From assembly GCA_026419775.2 (NCBI GenBank), contig JAOPGA020000251.1, positions 1 to 49,942 on the forward strand: a stretch of DNA of 49,942 bases. The letters are read 5' to 3'. The DNA is from Acrasis kona. Its lineage: Eukaryota > Heterolobosea > Eutetramitea > Acrasida > Acrasidae. Below, one piece after another: positions 9,086 to 17,607 of this stretch. The stretch's first letter is position 1; every line of letters begins with the position of its first letter. A program made the translations under genes and the position numbers. Under the pieces are notes generated by a model. The model searched no databases. It was not told the DNA's origin and saw nothing but the letters and a program-made list of their open reading frames with translations.

Positions 9086-10456
9086 ATGAACACTGCGGTC
9101 ACATCGTTAGAAGAAATTAGAGGACCACCAGACGAAGCTCCTCATTCACCGATCATACAAACTCAATCAATGAAGTCAGACATTACAGTTAGTGAGATTA
9201 TAGGACTAAAAGAGCCAAGTGCTCAACAATCACAACACATTGTGCAGAAATTAAAAGACCATTTTTATTTCCCTATTTACAGAAAGGGGATGCCAGTGGT
9301 ATTTGCTTGCGTATTCGTGTTTTCGTGCGTTTATTGGAACTCCCTAGTTCAACTATACATTCAAAATCTCGTGATACAGAAGGGCATGGAGAATTCGGCC
9401 CCTCTATTCGACATGGGGTTTCAACTTTTACCCTATATACCATTGCCCCTGTTGGCGGACTATTATACGACCATCATCATTTGCGCGGTGATGCTAAAAT
9501 CATTTATTGTAAAAAAGTTAACAGGAACGCTACACATTTACCGTCGTCTCATGATTATACTGGGGCTTTGCTTTCTGCTTCGTTCCATCTCCATATGCAT
9601 AACCCTTCTGCCTAATCCATGGGTGCAATGCAAGCCCCAAATAACCGGCAACTACTTTTTGGGTGCCCTACTGATTATGACCGGAACGGCCCGCACATGT
9701 AGCGACTGTTTCTTTTCTGGTCACAGCGTCATGATTGTGCTGTCGGCATTGGTATGGTACACATATACTGACACAAAATTCTTGTTATTGCGTTTATTGT
9801 TCATTCCCATGGGTACATTTGGTGCTTTGAGCATCGTGGTCACTCACTTCCATTATTCAATTGATGTCATGTATGGATGTTTGATTGCAATTGTGATATG
9901 GACGCTCTATCATTACGTCGTCAACATGATTGAAAGTTGGTTGATGGACAGGTTGTATCGTTCTTATTTGTTGTATCGTCACTCTCCGACGTCCGTTCAT
10001 AAGGAGGTGTCCAATTGGGAGTTGGCAAGCGAGTTTCTAAATTATGAACAAGAAGAGAGGCATGTGCTTGTGTATAGTAAAAAGCCGACATCTCAGGATG
10101 AAAATAAAGACCATGTTGTCATTGTGATACAGAATAATGATGCGGAAGAACAACGCAATCAGGAATTTGAAAAATCTATTTTAGAATTGTCATTGTCCCG
10201 AGGGAGTTTAAGTGGAGAATTATTGGCAAAGAAAATGATTCAGTTTAAAAATAAAATTGAGGCAAGGGGTGCAAAGAGGGCTTATTATCATCGTTTAAAA
10301 TTGTTCTTGGCTACTGCTATGCTAATGTTCTTTGTTTGGTTTGAGAGTTGGGAGGATTATCTTGAAATGGATTTTGATAAGGCACAAACGAGTCAAACAA
10401 CCAACATTGACACTTCTCCTGTATCAGTTAAAACAGAGGAAATTGTTATAAATTGA
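9086..10456 (+). CDS. Sphingomyelin synthase-like (PAP2-C) membrane enzyme
   Basis: A 456-aa multi-pass protein of the sphingomyelin/ceramide-phosphoethanolamine synthase family, which transfers a phospho-headgroup to ceramide at Golgi or plasma membrane. The catalytic triad is visible: H213 in CSDCFFSGHSVM and H256 with D260 in HFHYSIDVMYG. About six hydrophobic segments lie between residues 68 and 280; a long charged cytosolic tail follows, with one more hydrophobic stretch near residue 410. The first motif reads C-S-D rather than the usual C-G-D. ATG 9086 is the first in-frame Met, but the frame is open and looks coding upstream (see finding at 8872), so the N-terminus may be longer. The headgroup donor cannot be assigned. 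Confidence 0.9.
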   Translation: MNTAVTSLEEIRGPPDEAPHSPIIQTQSMKSDITVSEIIGLKEPSAQQSQHIVQKLKDHFYFPIYRKGMPVVFACVFVFSCVYWNSLVQLYIQNLVIQKGMENSAPLFDMGFQLLPYIPLPLLADYYTTIIICAVMLKSFIVKKLTGTLHIYRRLMIILGLCFLLRSISICITLLPNPWVQCKPQITGNYFLGALLIMTGTARTCSDCFFSGHSVMIVLSALVWYTYTDTKFLLLRLLFIPMGTFGALSIVVTHFHYSIDVMYGCLIAIVIWTLYHYVVNMIESWLMDRLYRSYLLYRHSPTSVHKEVSNWELASEFLNYEQEERHVLVYSKKPTSQDENKDHVVIVIQNNDAEEQRNQEFEKSILELSLSRGSLSGELLAKKMIQFKNKIEARGAKRAYYHRLKLFLATAMLMFFVWFESWEDYLEMDFDKAQTSQTTNIDTSPVSVKTEEIVIN

Positions 10457-10494
10457 GGAGATCAACTTTTTTGTTTAAATAAATTTATTAAGTT

Positions 10495-10611
10495 TTAAAT
10501 TTTTGTGTGATGTGCCGCCATCCAGTCAACCACTTGTTCTCTGTTTTCTAACTCAACTAGAAAAGCGAGAATGAGGACGTTCTGTGGATTACTTTTTTTT
10601 TGCCTGATCAT
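10495..10611 (-). CDS. 38-codon ORF antisense to the PDI-like gene start
   Basis: On the minus strand an ATG at 10611 opens 38 codons that end at TAA 10495-10497, followed by an AATAAA signal. The last 20 residues (VELENREQVVDWMAAHHT) look like real protein, not chance. The 5' third lies opposite the signal peptide of the plus-strand PDI-like gene, so the two would overlap head to head. It may be an intact small protein, or the last exon of a decayed or unrecognised gene. I assign no function. Confidence 0.35.
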   Translation of the reverse strand: MIRQKKSNPQNVLILAFLVELENREQVVDWMAAHHTKI

Positions 10612-12043
10612 TAGTTCATGTGCACAGTACATCAACATTGACTACACAAACTACAACCAGGTCACAAGCGATAATGAGTACGTTCTTGTACTGTTTATAC
10701 CTAAAAGATGCCAAGAATGTGAGCGTCATAAAAATATTTTCAATATGGCACTAGAGATTATGGATACAAAAATACCAATAGGTGTGGTGAATTGTTCCTC
10801 GAGAACCGAAGAGTACATTTGCCTCAAGAACAAAGTGGTAGAGAATCAAATACCTCCTATCATGCTATTTCATAATATTAACCACGCACCATACAGGTAC
10901 GAGGGCGAGGATAGCCCTAAACAAATAAAAGATTGGGTGACAAGAAAAACGAAAATAAATTTGGTGACCGTACATAATTTGGATGAGATCCAAAAATTAA
11001 GGCAAGAATACAATTCAAGGAACACAACTCTTGTAGTGGGTTTCTTTGAGAAGTACGATACCATCAGATACAGATGGTTCACAGAGCATTCTCATCGACC
11101 TGAGCTACAGCATTTGATGTTCGCTGAATGTATCAAGTGTCCCAAAGATGCTTTAGATACTTATAATATTACTCTTGATATGGTCGCATCGCTCCGATAC
11201 GACAACACGTTCCAAAGATATACTGACTTTCAGAGCCTTCCACAGCTACTATCCATCCATGCTAGTGCACCTTTTGAAGAACTAAATGACGCCACAGCTT
11301 CGAGGTTCCATAGCTCACAGCTACCAGTCATGGTGTTTTATACAGATTTGAGTGATGTTTGGGAAGACGAAGATCAGTTGAATGCTTTAAACAGCGTCAA
11401 AGATATGGCACCGAGTTATGTAGGAAAGATAACCTTCATGTATGCAGAGTTTAGTAAATATAGATTACATTTTGAGAGGGCTGGTATCGCTCCAATTCCT
11501 CTTCCAAAAATTATATTGTTTGCTGAGAATGGTGGTCATATATACAGCTTTAACACCACTGGAACAGAAATGCTTGGAAAATGGCTGAATAGATTCATGA
11601 GAGGCCAGCTCGTCCCCTATCTAAAAAGTGAGGATGTTCCACTGGATAATAGCGGACCTGTGAAAAAACTAGTAACATCTACATTTAAACCTATGGTGAT
11701 GGAGGGAGATAAAGATGTTGTTGTTTTGTTTTTAATACCAAACTCTGTTGATTGTGATGCATTTGAACCTGTTTACAATAGACTAGCAGAGAGTTTGTCT
11801 AGCGTCGAAACGTTGGAATTTACAAAGATTGATGTCACAAAAAACAACATTCCAAAAATCTACTTACCGATATATCCTAGTATATATGTGTTTCCCGCAG
11901 ATAACAAATCAAACCCAGTTAGGTTCGTAGGAGACAAAAGTGAGGCTAACATGAAAAAATTCTTGAATTCAAACTGCAAGGTTAGTAGGTTACACCAAAC
12001 AGAAAAGAGAAAAAAGCAGGAGGTAAAAAATGATGAACTCTAA
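10571..12043 (+). CDS. ER thioredoxin-fold (PDI-like) protein, NDEL tail
   Basis: A 490-aa ER-luminal protein: signal peptide (residues 1-18), PDI-like length, and a C-terminal NDEL retention signal. The first thioredoxin domain carries an unusual CxxC, C47-Q-E-C50 after PKR, where PDIs have WCGHC. In the last domain the equivalent site reads NSVDC with a single Cys (C395). Middle domains lack redox cysteines, as in the b domains of PDI. The FVGDKSEANMKKFL stretch near the end is a typical last helix. With one atypical dicysteine site it may act as an isomerase or chaperone rather than an oxidase; that is inference. Confidence 0.85.
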   Translation: MRTFCGLLFFCLIISSCAQYINIDYTNYNQVTSDNEYVLVLFIPKRCQECERHKNIFNMALEIMDTKIPIGVVNCSSRTEEYICLKNKVVENQIPPIMLFHNINHAPYRYEGEDSPKQIKDWVTRKTKINLVTVHNLDEIQKLRQEYNSRNTTLVVGFFEKYDTIRYRWFTEHSHRPELQHLMFAECIKCPKDALDTYNITLDMVASLRYDNTFQRYTDFQSLPQLLSIHASAPFEELNDATASRFHSSQLPVMVFYTDLSDVWEDEDQLNALNSVKDMAPSYVGKITFMYAEFSKYRLHFERAGIAPIPLPKIILFAENGGHIYSFNTTGTEMLGKWLNRFMRGQLVPYLKSEDVPLDNSGPVKKLVTSTFKPMVMEGDKDVVVLFLIPNSVDCDAFEPVYNRLAESLSSVETLEFTKIDVTKNNIPKIYLPIYPSIYVFPADNKSNPVRFVGDKSEANMKKFLNSNCKVSRLHQTEKRKKQEVKNDEL

Positions 12044-12079
12044 CAATAAAATAACTTTCGCAAATTGTTTTGATCATGT

Positions 12080-12475
12080 GCAATTAATTATCTATGATTG
12101 ATCATAGATTCTGCGTCCAGTAAATAATGATGAAGAGTCTTTTTGTTCAGTTGCAGGAGATTTTAAGGAAGAAAGAATCTATGTTGTTGCTGTGAAGAAA
12201 TGAATAATTTCAAGAAGTCCGAGAATGGATTTTATGGCTGTTCTAATCCTTTACGCAACGTAGATCAAGAATGGGGATACTGCTCTGATTGTTTCTTGTT
12301 GTGGTGGGCGATCGCAAAGTCAAACTGATTTGACAGATTTCCAACGTAAATTTTCTGGTCTCATAAATCGGGTAATACAGAAGAAAGGGATGTTGATGCT
12401 AGTGGAAACAAGATTTCAGATCCTGACAAAGCGGACATTAAGCCCTACAGGAATACTCATGCTAATTAGACACGG
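12080..12475 (+). pseudogene. Decayed coding stretch, family unknown
   Basis: Between the PDI-like gene and the next gene, four coding-like fragments occur in alternating plus-strand frames: one ending IYVVAVKK (near 12195), one with SENGFYGCSNPL and a YCSDC motif (12200-12328), one with NGDTALIVSCCGG and FQRKFSGLI (from about 12264), and one with DVDASGNKISDPDKADIKPY ending at TAG near 12467. Joined, they would need at least three frame changes with no recognisable splice sites. It looks like a recently broken host gene of about 115 codons. I do not recognise the family. Confidence 0.45.
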
Positions 12476-12537
12476 AAGATGAATGAATGCAAAAATTTTT
12501 GTAAAATAACGTCAAATGTCAAAAACAATTTGAAAGT

Positions 12538-13797
12538 ATGCCAAAGGGAACGCTGAAGAAGCTATGGACACATTCAATGTCGTCTACTGACAGTCTCTGT
12601 TTAGATGACAGTACTGCTTCACCAGGTGCTTGCAACAACCTCACCCCCATTATGATTGTCAAGTCCCCATACAAGTTTGAGTCGAAAGTAATGAATTCTC
12701 CAAGAGCAACTATAGCTGACAATCCATCTATAAGGAAACTAAATACGTTTAAATTACATTCTACGTCTCCATTCTGTCAATCATCTCCATCATTCGGCGG
12801 TGACGTTGATAAATTTGACGAAAAGTCACCTATAGTACCAACAGGGGAACGATATTCTTCTAAACCAAGCAGGGCAATTAAGATTTGGCCGAAAATCAAG
12901 TCCATTTTACAAATCATATATAGTTACGAGTTATTGCTAAATGTATTGGTTAATCTTCTTGTACTAGGTTGCTTCGCAGGTGCATTGTCTGCTGGCATCA
13001 TCAAACATCAAATTTCAAACGCACACTTAATTTCTTTTGGAATTTGTGTTCCAATACTATTATCAATAGTTGCGGCATTTCTCCCAAGGAAATATATTTT
13101 ATACACTGAATTGAGTTTTTATGGTTGTTTATATATAGCATTTGTTCATTCTGGTGACTCATTTAATAATTTGATGGAAAGAGCCTATGGAGCCTACCCT
13201 ACCATCATCTTCTCGTTGTGCTTCATATATTACAGCACTGCAAAATTTACAATCAAAGACCGAACAACAGAAAACACAACTCATTTACAACGCATTTTAT
13301 TTAATATATTTGCATATGTGTTGCCGTTTTGCGTTGGACTCCAGTTTAGGTTCTACAGCCTGTAAGTCGAAATTTCATCATTTTTAATTAACCAACATAG
13401 TGTTTTACCTGATGCTAGTTTAGTTCCTAGTGAAGCTAAAATGTGGTCAAGTAGAGTTTGGATCACCTTTTCTGTATTGTGCGTAATGTTGCTATCATAC
13501 ATGATTTACTTTTTGGTTTTGGTCTTTAAATCAGGGAGATGGAAGAAGTACCTTGTTGGCTACTTTTTCGTTTTGTTATTTACAGTTTTATTCTCCATAC
13601 CTTCCATGTTAAGGGATTCGCGAATTGAGATTCATGTCCACCATTATATTCTAACAGCTTTACTTTTGCCCCTAACTGCATTTGGAAATCCGGTTTCCTC
13701 TTCCTTACAGGCTTGGCTTCTCGCTATACACATTGATGGTGTTGTTCGATGGTCAATGGATCCTACTTGGGTTCCTGTAAAATACATATGGGGCTAA
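12538..13797 (+). CDS. Multi-pass membrane protein, two exons
   Basis: Two open frames join in frame through a 39-nt intron (13362-13400, GTAAGT...ACATAG) to give 406 aa: exons 12538-13361 and 13401-13797. The first 110 residues are soluble and Ser-rich; then about eight hydrophobic segments follow. The last third holds a conserved-looking block, HVHHYILTALLLP, then GVVRWSMDPTW. Similar His-rich/GVxRW blocks occur at the end of LCCL-type fungal and amoebal membrane proteins, as I recall them, but no LCCL domain is present. Function unknown. Splicing is supported by codon phase and by the residues bridging the junction (FYSLVLPDAS). Confidence 0.82.
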
Positions 13798-13845
13798 TGT
13801 AATTGGTTGCTTGTACAATAAAATTCATTTTTATCCCTTCTCATG

Positions 13846-14003
13846 TTAAAAACTAGAAACTCTATCAGTGTTGCATAGATATCTACAAGTATGATTCGGT
13901 TGGTTGATCCTGCAAAATTCATCATTTGTTTGAAGACAGTTTAGTGTTGTTACAACACTTGATGCTCTTGTTCTATTGGCAACATTATGGGTACAAAACT
14001 TTT
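13846..14003 (-). other. Small Cys-rich open frame (uncertain)
   Basis: Downstream of the S9 peptidase a minus-strand frame of about 50 residues has regularly spaced cysteines (FCTHN, LNCLQTNDEFC, HTCRYLC) and ends at TAA 13846-13848. Its only in-frame Met is inside the peptidase gene at 14043, so its start is unclear. It may be an exon of a small secreted gene or a relic. Confidence 0.3.
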
Positions 14004-14018
14004 TAAAATAAACAAGTT

Positions 14019-16049
14019 TTATTTTGAGTTTTCTGTTAACCATTGGATGAGCATGGTGTTCGATTTCTCTCTATTTGCTCTTTTCGTCACACCATGTCCT
14101 TCGTCGTTAAATACAAGTAATACGCTCTTCTTTCCAACGTCGTCACCTCTCTTCATGCTTTCTTGCACAATTCTATTATACATATTTTCACTCTCAGATA
14201 CAGGAACTCTTTCATCATTTCTTCCATGAATGAAAAACACTGGACACTTGATCCTGTCAGCTTTATTAATGGGGGAAATGTTATGTAGCAATTTTCTTTG
14301 AGTCTCGTAATTACCGTACTCTTTATATCTCATATTTCTCCTCCATGCAGCCGTTCTTTCGAAGAATGTTTCTAGACTACTCATGCCAACAGAACTAATT
14401 CCTCCAATCCATAAATTAGGATAGGTAACAAGAGCAAGCTGTGTGGCGTAACCACCATAACTTCCGCCCATAATAAATGCCTTCTTTTGATTGACGCCTT
14501 TTCTATTTTTCAAATCTTTAATAAGATACTTGATGTCCTTGATGGCATTTAACCGCTTTCCTCTGTTGTCTAGATCCAAAAACTTTCTTCCATAGCCTCT
14601 TGATCCTCTTATGTTTGGAAGCATCAAGGCAAATCCATTTTTTACAATAAACTGGTTGATCGCATTAAAGGAAGGACGTGTTTGGGATTCAGGGCCGCCG
14701 TGGAGACGAACAACAACTGGAAACCCACCTTTGGGCGCCGGACCCTCAGGCTTCAATAAAAAGTAATGGACCTGTACACGATCAAAAGATTTTATTTTAT
14801 ATAACTTTTCCTTTGAGAACTTCATCCTTTTCAACACATCAGGAATCAAGTTTACAATTAACTGCCAATAATGTGGTCTATAGTAGTGTCTCTTTGCCTC
14901 TGTATCCAACCTTATGAAAGAATGTCTGTGATCCAACTCCAGCATGTAAATGTCTACGGGACTAGCAGAGTTGCTCATACTGACTGCCATCACTTTACCA
15001 TCCTTTGAGATTGCCATTCCTCTCCCGAAACTTCTGGCGTCTCCTCTGGCAATTACACCATTCTGTAACGGAAGAACAACTTTCTTAATGGGACCAATGA
15101 AACCTCTGGTACCGATTCGCACACGAATCAGCTCCGAATAACCATCTTTATTTAATTCAATAAAAGAGGCTCTTGTTTTGTGGTTGGTAATTAAGCTCAA
15201 CACATCATACTTGAATTCTTCCATGCGCTTGATTGTTTTGAACTTTACTGGACCATACTTCCCGTCATACTCTAGAATGGCAAGCCGAAGGTATTGTGAT
15301 TGATAATCTGTTTTAACTAACATTCTTGTTCTCTTTTTGTTTAGGAAACGTAATGGAGACCAGCGAACACCATCACCGCCATTAAGTGATTTTGTAATGG
15401 AGAAGACTGTTCCGTCCTTAAGGTCAAGAAGAGAAATTTCTCCATGAACGTTCGAATAATGATGAGCAAGGATGATCTTTGTTTCGTCACGGTTGGTAAG
15501 AGCAGCGCGTGCTTGTCCGGTCGAAGGGGTGTATAGAAGCTCAACCGTTCTGTTCTCGCTGAGCGGGAAGGGAATTCTATATACATCAAATTTCGCCTTG
15601 TCTCTGGTATTTGCTTTAAAGTACAAATAATTTTTGGTTACTTTTGTCACCAAGTGTTTTGCTTTCAAATCATTTGTTAACCAGTTTGTCTTTCCTTCCA
15701 CATTAATGTATCCAATTTGGAAGTTTTCGTCTCCTCCTTGGTCATGTAGAAATAGTATTGTTCCATCTCTCAAGTAACGAGGGGAGGTGCATCTGCTCTT
15801 CGTTTTAACAAGACGGTCTGGTGGTGAAACAACGCGGTCTTCTAAATCAACTCCAACACGATAAATTTGAAGGACTCCTGACTGGTCGCTTACATACATG
15901 ATTTCATTCTTGAAGGGGTGAAATCTTGCACCACCAACTCTGTCAATACTAAATAGGGGCTTCAACTCCTCTGTCCTATTTGTTCCAGAAACACATGACA
16001 GAAGCACACATAATAACGTTAATAAAAATACGGGGTGTGTAGCCCTCAT
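14019..16049 (-). CDS. Secreted S9 family serine peptidase (prolyl oligopeptidase fold)
   Basis: A 676-aa protein with a signal peptide (residues 1-22) and the two-part S9 layout: a WD-like beta-propeller (about 30-400) and a C-terminal alpha/beta-hydrolase. The catalytic triad is visible: S530 in GGSYGGYA, D612 in HGRNDERVP and H652 in DEGHGVTKR. An HGGPESQTRP oxyanion-region motif lies ahead of the serine. Layout is closest to acylaminoacyl-peptidase/DPP-like S9B/S9C members. Export suggests digestion of peptides in phagosomes, lysosomes or the medium. No ER retention signal is present. Length is normal. Confidence 0.93.
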   Translation of the reverse strand: MRATHPVFLLTLLCVLLSCVSGTNRTEELKPLFSIDRVGGARFHPFKNEIMYVSDQSGVLQIYRVGVDLEDRVVSPPDRLVKTKSRCTSPRYLRDGTILFLHDQGGDENFQIGYINVEGKTNWLTNDLKAKHLVTKVTKNYLYFKANTRDKAKFDVYRIPFPLSENRTVELLYTPSTGQARAALTNRDETKIILAHHYSNVHGEISLLDLKDGTVFSITKSLNGGDGVRWSPLRFLNKKRTRMLVKTDYQSQYLRLAILEYDGKYGPVKFKTIKRMEEFKYDVLSLITNHKTRASFIELNKDGYSELIRVRIGTRGFIGPIKKVVLPLQNGVIARGDARSFGRGMAISKDGKVMAVSMSNSASPVDIYMLELDHRHSFIRLDTEAKRHYYRPHYWQLIVNLIPDVLKRMKFSKEKLYKIKSFDRVQVHYFLLKPEGPAPKGGFPVVVRLHGGPESQTRPSFNAINQFIVKNGFALMLPNIRGSRGYGRKFLDLDNRGKRLNAIKDIKYLIKDLKNRKGVNQKKAFIMGGSYGGYATQLALVTYPNLWIGGISSVGMSSLETFFERTAAWRRNMRYKEYGNYETQRKLLHNISPINKADRIKCPVFFIHGRNDERVPVSESENMYNRIVQESMKRGDDVGKKSVLLVFNDEGHGVTKRANREKSNTMLIQWLTENSK

Positions 16050-16536
16050 GTAATGTTAAATTTTTAAAAGTATATACCACCAATCCCTGTCGTGGTTTGA
16101 TTGATTGGTCGTCCACTACTTTTAGTGCTTAACCCAAGATGTATGTGAGGGTTTACTGTGGGTTGAGCGAACAGATTCAATTGATTTGGTGTTACGTTTG
16201 AATAGTTTGTACATACACGGGGTATATGAGATAATGGATGTTAATAAACTACTCTACTTGATGATTCCAGACTGTTAAAATCAAAAACATGCATGTTTTA
16301 TTTCCTACAGCTTTTTTATGGATTCGAACAGTCCAGAAGGTTACCATATGTACGAAGAGAATCTTCGACTGCTGCCAAAGTCAAAGTTTTGAACTGATAC
16401 AAATTCATGGGTCATGACCAAAATCTCTACATTCAGACAGTAATATACCAACATGGATTCTACAGGAAATGACATTGCTGCACAAAAACAATCAGAGGAG
16501 ATCTATAGTATGTAATAAATAAACGTTTTGTTCATA
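16050..16536. other. Intergenic region with two short open stretches
   Basis: About 490 bases upstream of the S9 gene and beyond the end of the thioesterase gene. On the plus strand an acceptor-like TTTCCTACAG precedes a 24-codon frame from 16318 (MDSNSPEGYHMYEENLRLLP), and a 20-codon frame from 16453 (MDSTGNDIAAQKQSEE) ends at a TAA with AATAAA. They are in the same phase but separated by stops. They could be parts of a small multi-exon gene; I cannot resolve it. Confidence 0.3.
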
Positions 16537-17436
16537 TTAAATTTTTGATTTTATTGGTGGGAGAACCTCTATCATTGCTTCTTGGTATACACTTGCTAAT
16601 AACTCATCGTTTTTGTTCCACATTTTGGCCTCAATGAGTCCTCTTCCATCTCCAGTCCATGGAGAGCTACTTACAAATCTAATCCAGTCATTAGTATCTG
16701 GGATTTGGTGTATGACAACAGAGTGAGTGAGACTTGCGGTTCTCCCTACCCAACGTAACCCTTCATAATCATTTTGAGAAATTGTGGAAGTGAACAATAG
16801 ATTTCTATCGCTCATGTAAAGAAGACAACAAATGTGAACATTATAATTGGATGGCGAAATAAAAATTTGAGATTTTGAAAAGTAATTGCGTTCTCTGTTG
16901 GGTATTGGAGTATTTTCGTCCCATGTGGATTTTGCTCTACGTACATCTATAGACATGTCGGTTCGTACGATAAGATCAAGAATAGGAGCCTCTGCGTAGG
17001 GACAACATGGTAATGTGTCTGGATTTACGTCTAGTTTTTCTACTTTGGGTTGGTGGTTTAGAAGATCAGTGTTTTTCTTGGTTGGTAGCTTTTTAAAGGA
17101 GCACAAACATGTGAAAATTGTTTTGTCATTATAACTCATCACTACTGACCGAGTGATGTAGCCAGAGCCATCTCTTATTTTTGTAACATGATAATCAATT
17201 CCCTCTACATGTGGAGTTGGGAGTAAGAAATATCCATGGGTATTGTGGAGTTGATATCCCTCGGGCACCGTTAAACATGCGCTCCATGCAGATTGGCATA
17301 TTGCATGTCCACCATATACATGAACTCTCTTTGTTTCGCCATTGGAAACATCAGCCAAATAAGGTTTTACTAAACTTTTAAAATGTAGGTCTCCAACTTT
17401 CTTCAACGAGATGAGTGTTTCAAAGCACTTTTCCAT
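16537..17436 (-). CDS. Acyl-CoA thioesterase II (ACOT8/TesB-like), possible PTS1
   Basis: A 299-aa double-hotdog thioesterase that hydrolyses fatty acyl-CoA to free acid and CoA. The N-terminal hotdog shows the family block HVYGGHAICQSAWSA and HNTHGYFLLP, followed by GSGYITRSV; the C-terminal hotdog ends with GRGLIEAKMW and ASVYQEAMIEV. In TesB/ACOT8 the first block usually reads FGGQ; here Gln is replaced by His. The last three residues are SKI, a permissible variant of the peroxisomal PTS1 signal, so a peroxisomal role in beta-oxidation fits. Length matches the family. Confidence 0.9.
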   Translation of the reverse strand: MEKCFETLISLKKVGDLHFKSLVKPYLADVSNGETKRVHVYGGHAICQSAWSACLTVPEGYQLHNTHGYFLLPTPHVEGIDYHVTKIRDGSGYITRSVVMSYNDKTIFTCLCSFKKLPTKKNTDLLNHQPKVEKLDVNPDTLPCCPYAEAPILDLIVRTDMSIDVRRAKSTWDENTPIPNRERNYFSKSQIFISPSNYNVHICCLLYMSDRNLLFTSTISQNDYEGLRWVGRTASLTHSVVIHQIPDTNDWIRFVSSSPWTGDGRGLIEAKMWNKNDELLASVYQEAMIEVLPPIKSKI

Positions 17437-17607
17437 GGTTTACCAATATTTTGTAAAAACTGACATGATGGTATGACATCATTTCGGCAAGTTTTCACTC
17501 AAGCAGATGTGACAATGACGTAATAATTTATACAATGAATATTCAGTCGTGAGGCAAAAAAGTGCGAGGTCAATCGAGTAAAAAATAACTCACAATTTAA
17601 TTTTTAT

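Noticed and set aside
12200-12328. Independent 42-aa small protein
   Set aside because: Flanking fragments in other frames look equally coding, so a broken gene is the simpler reading.
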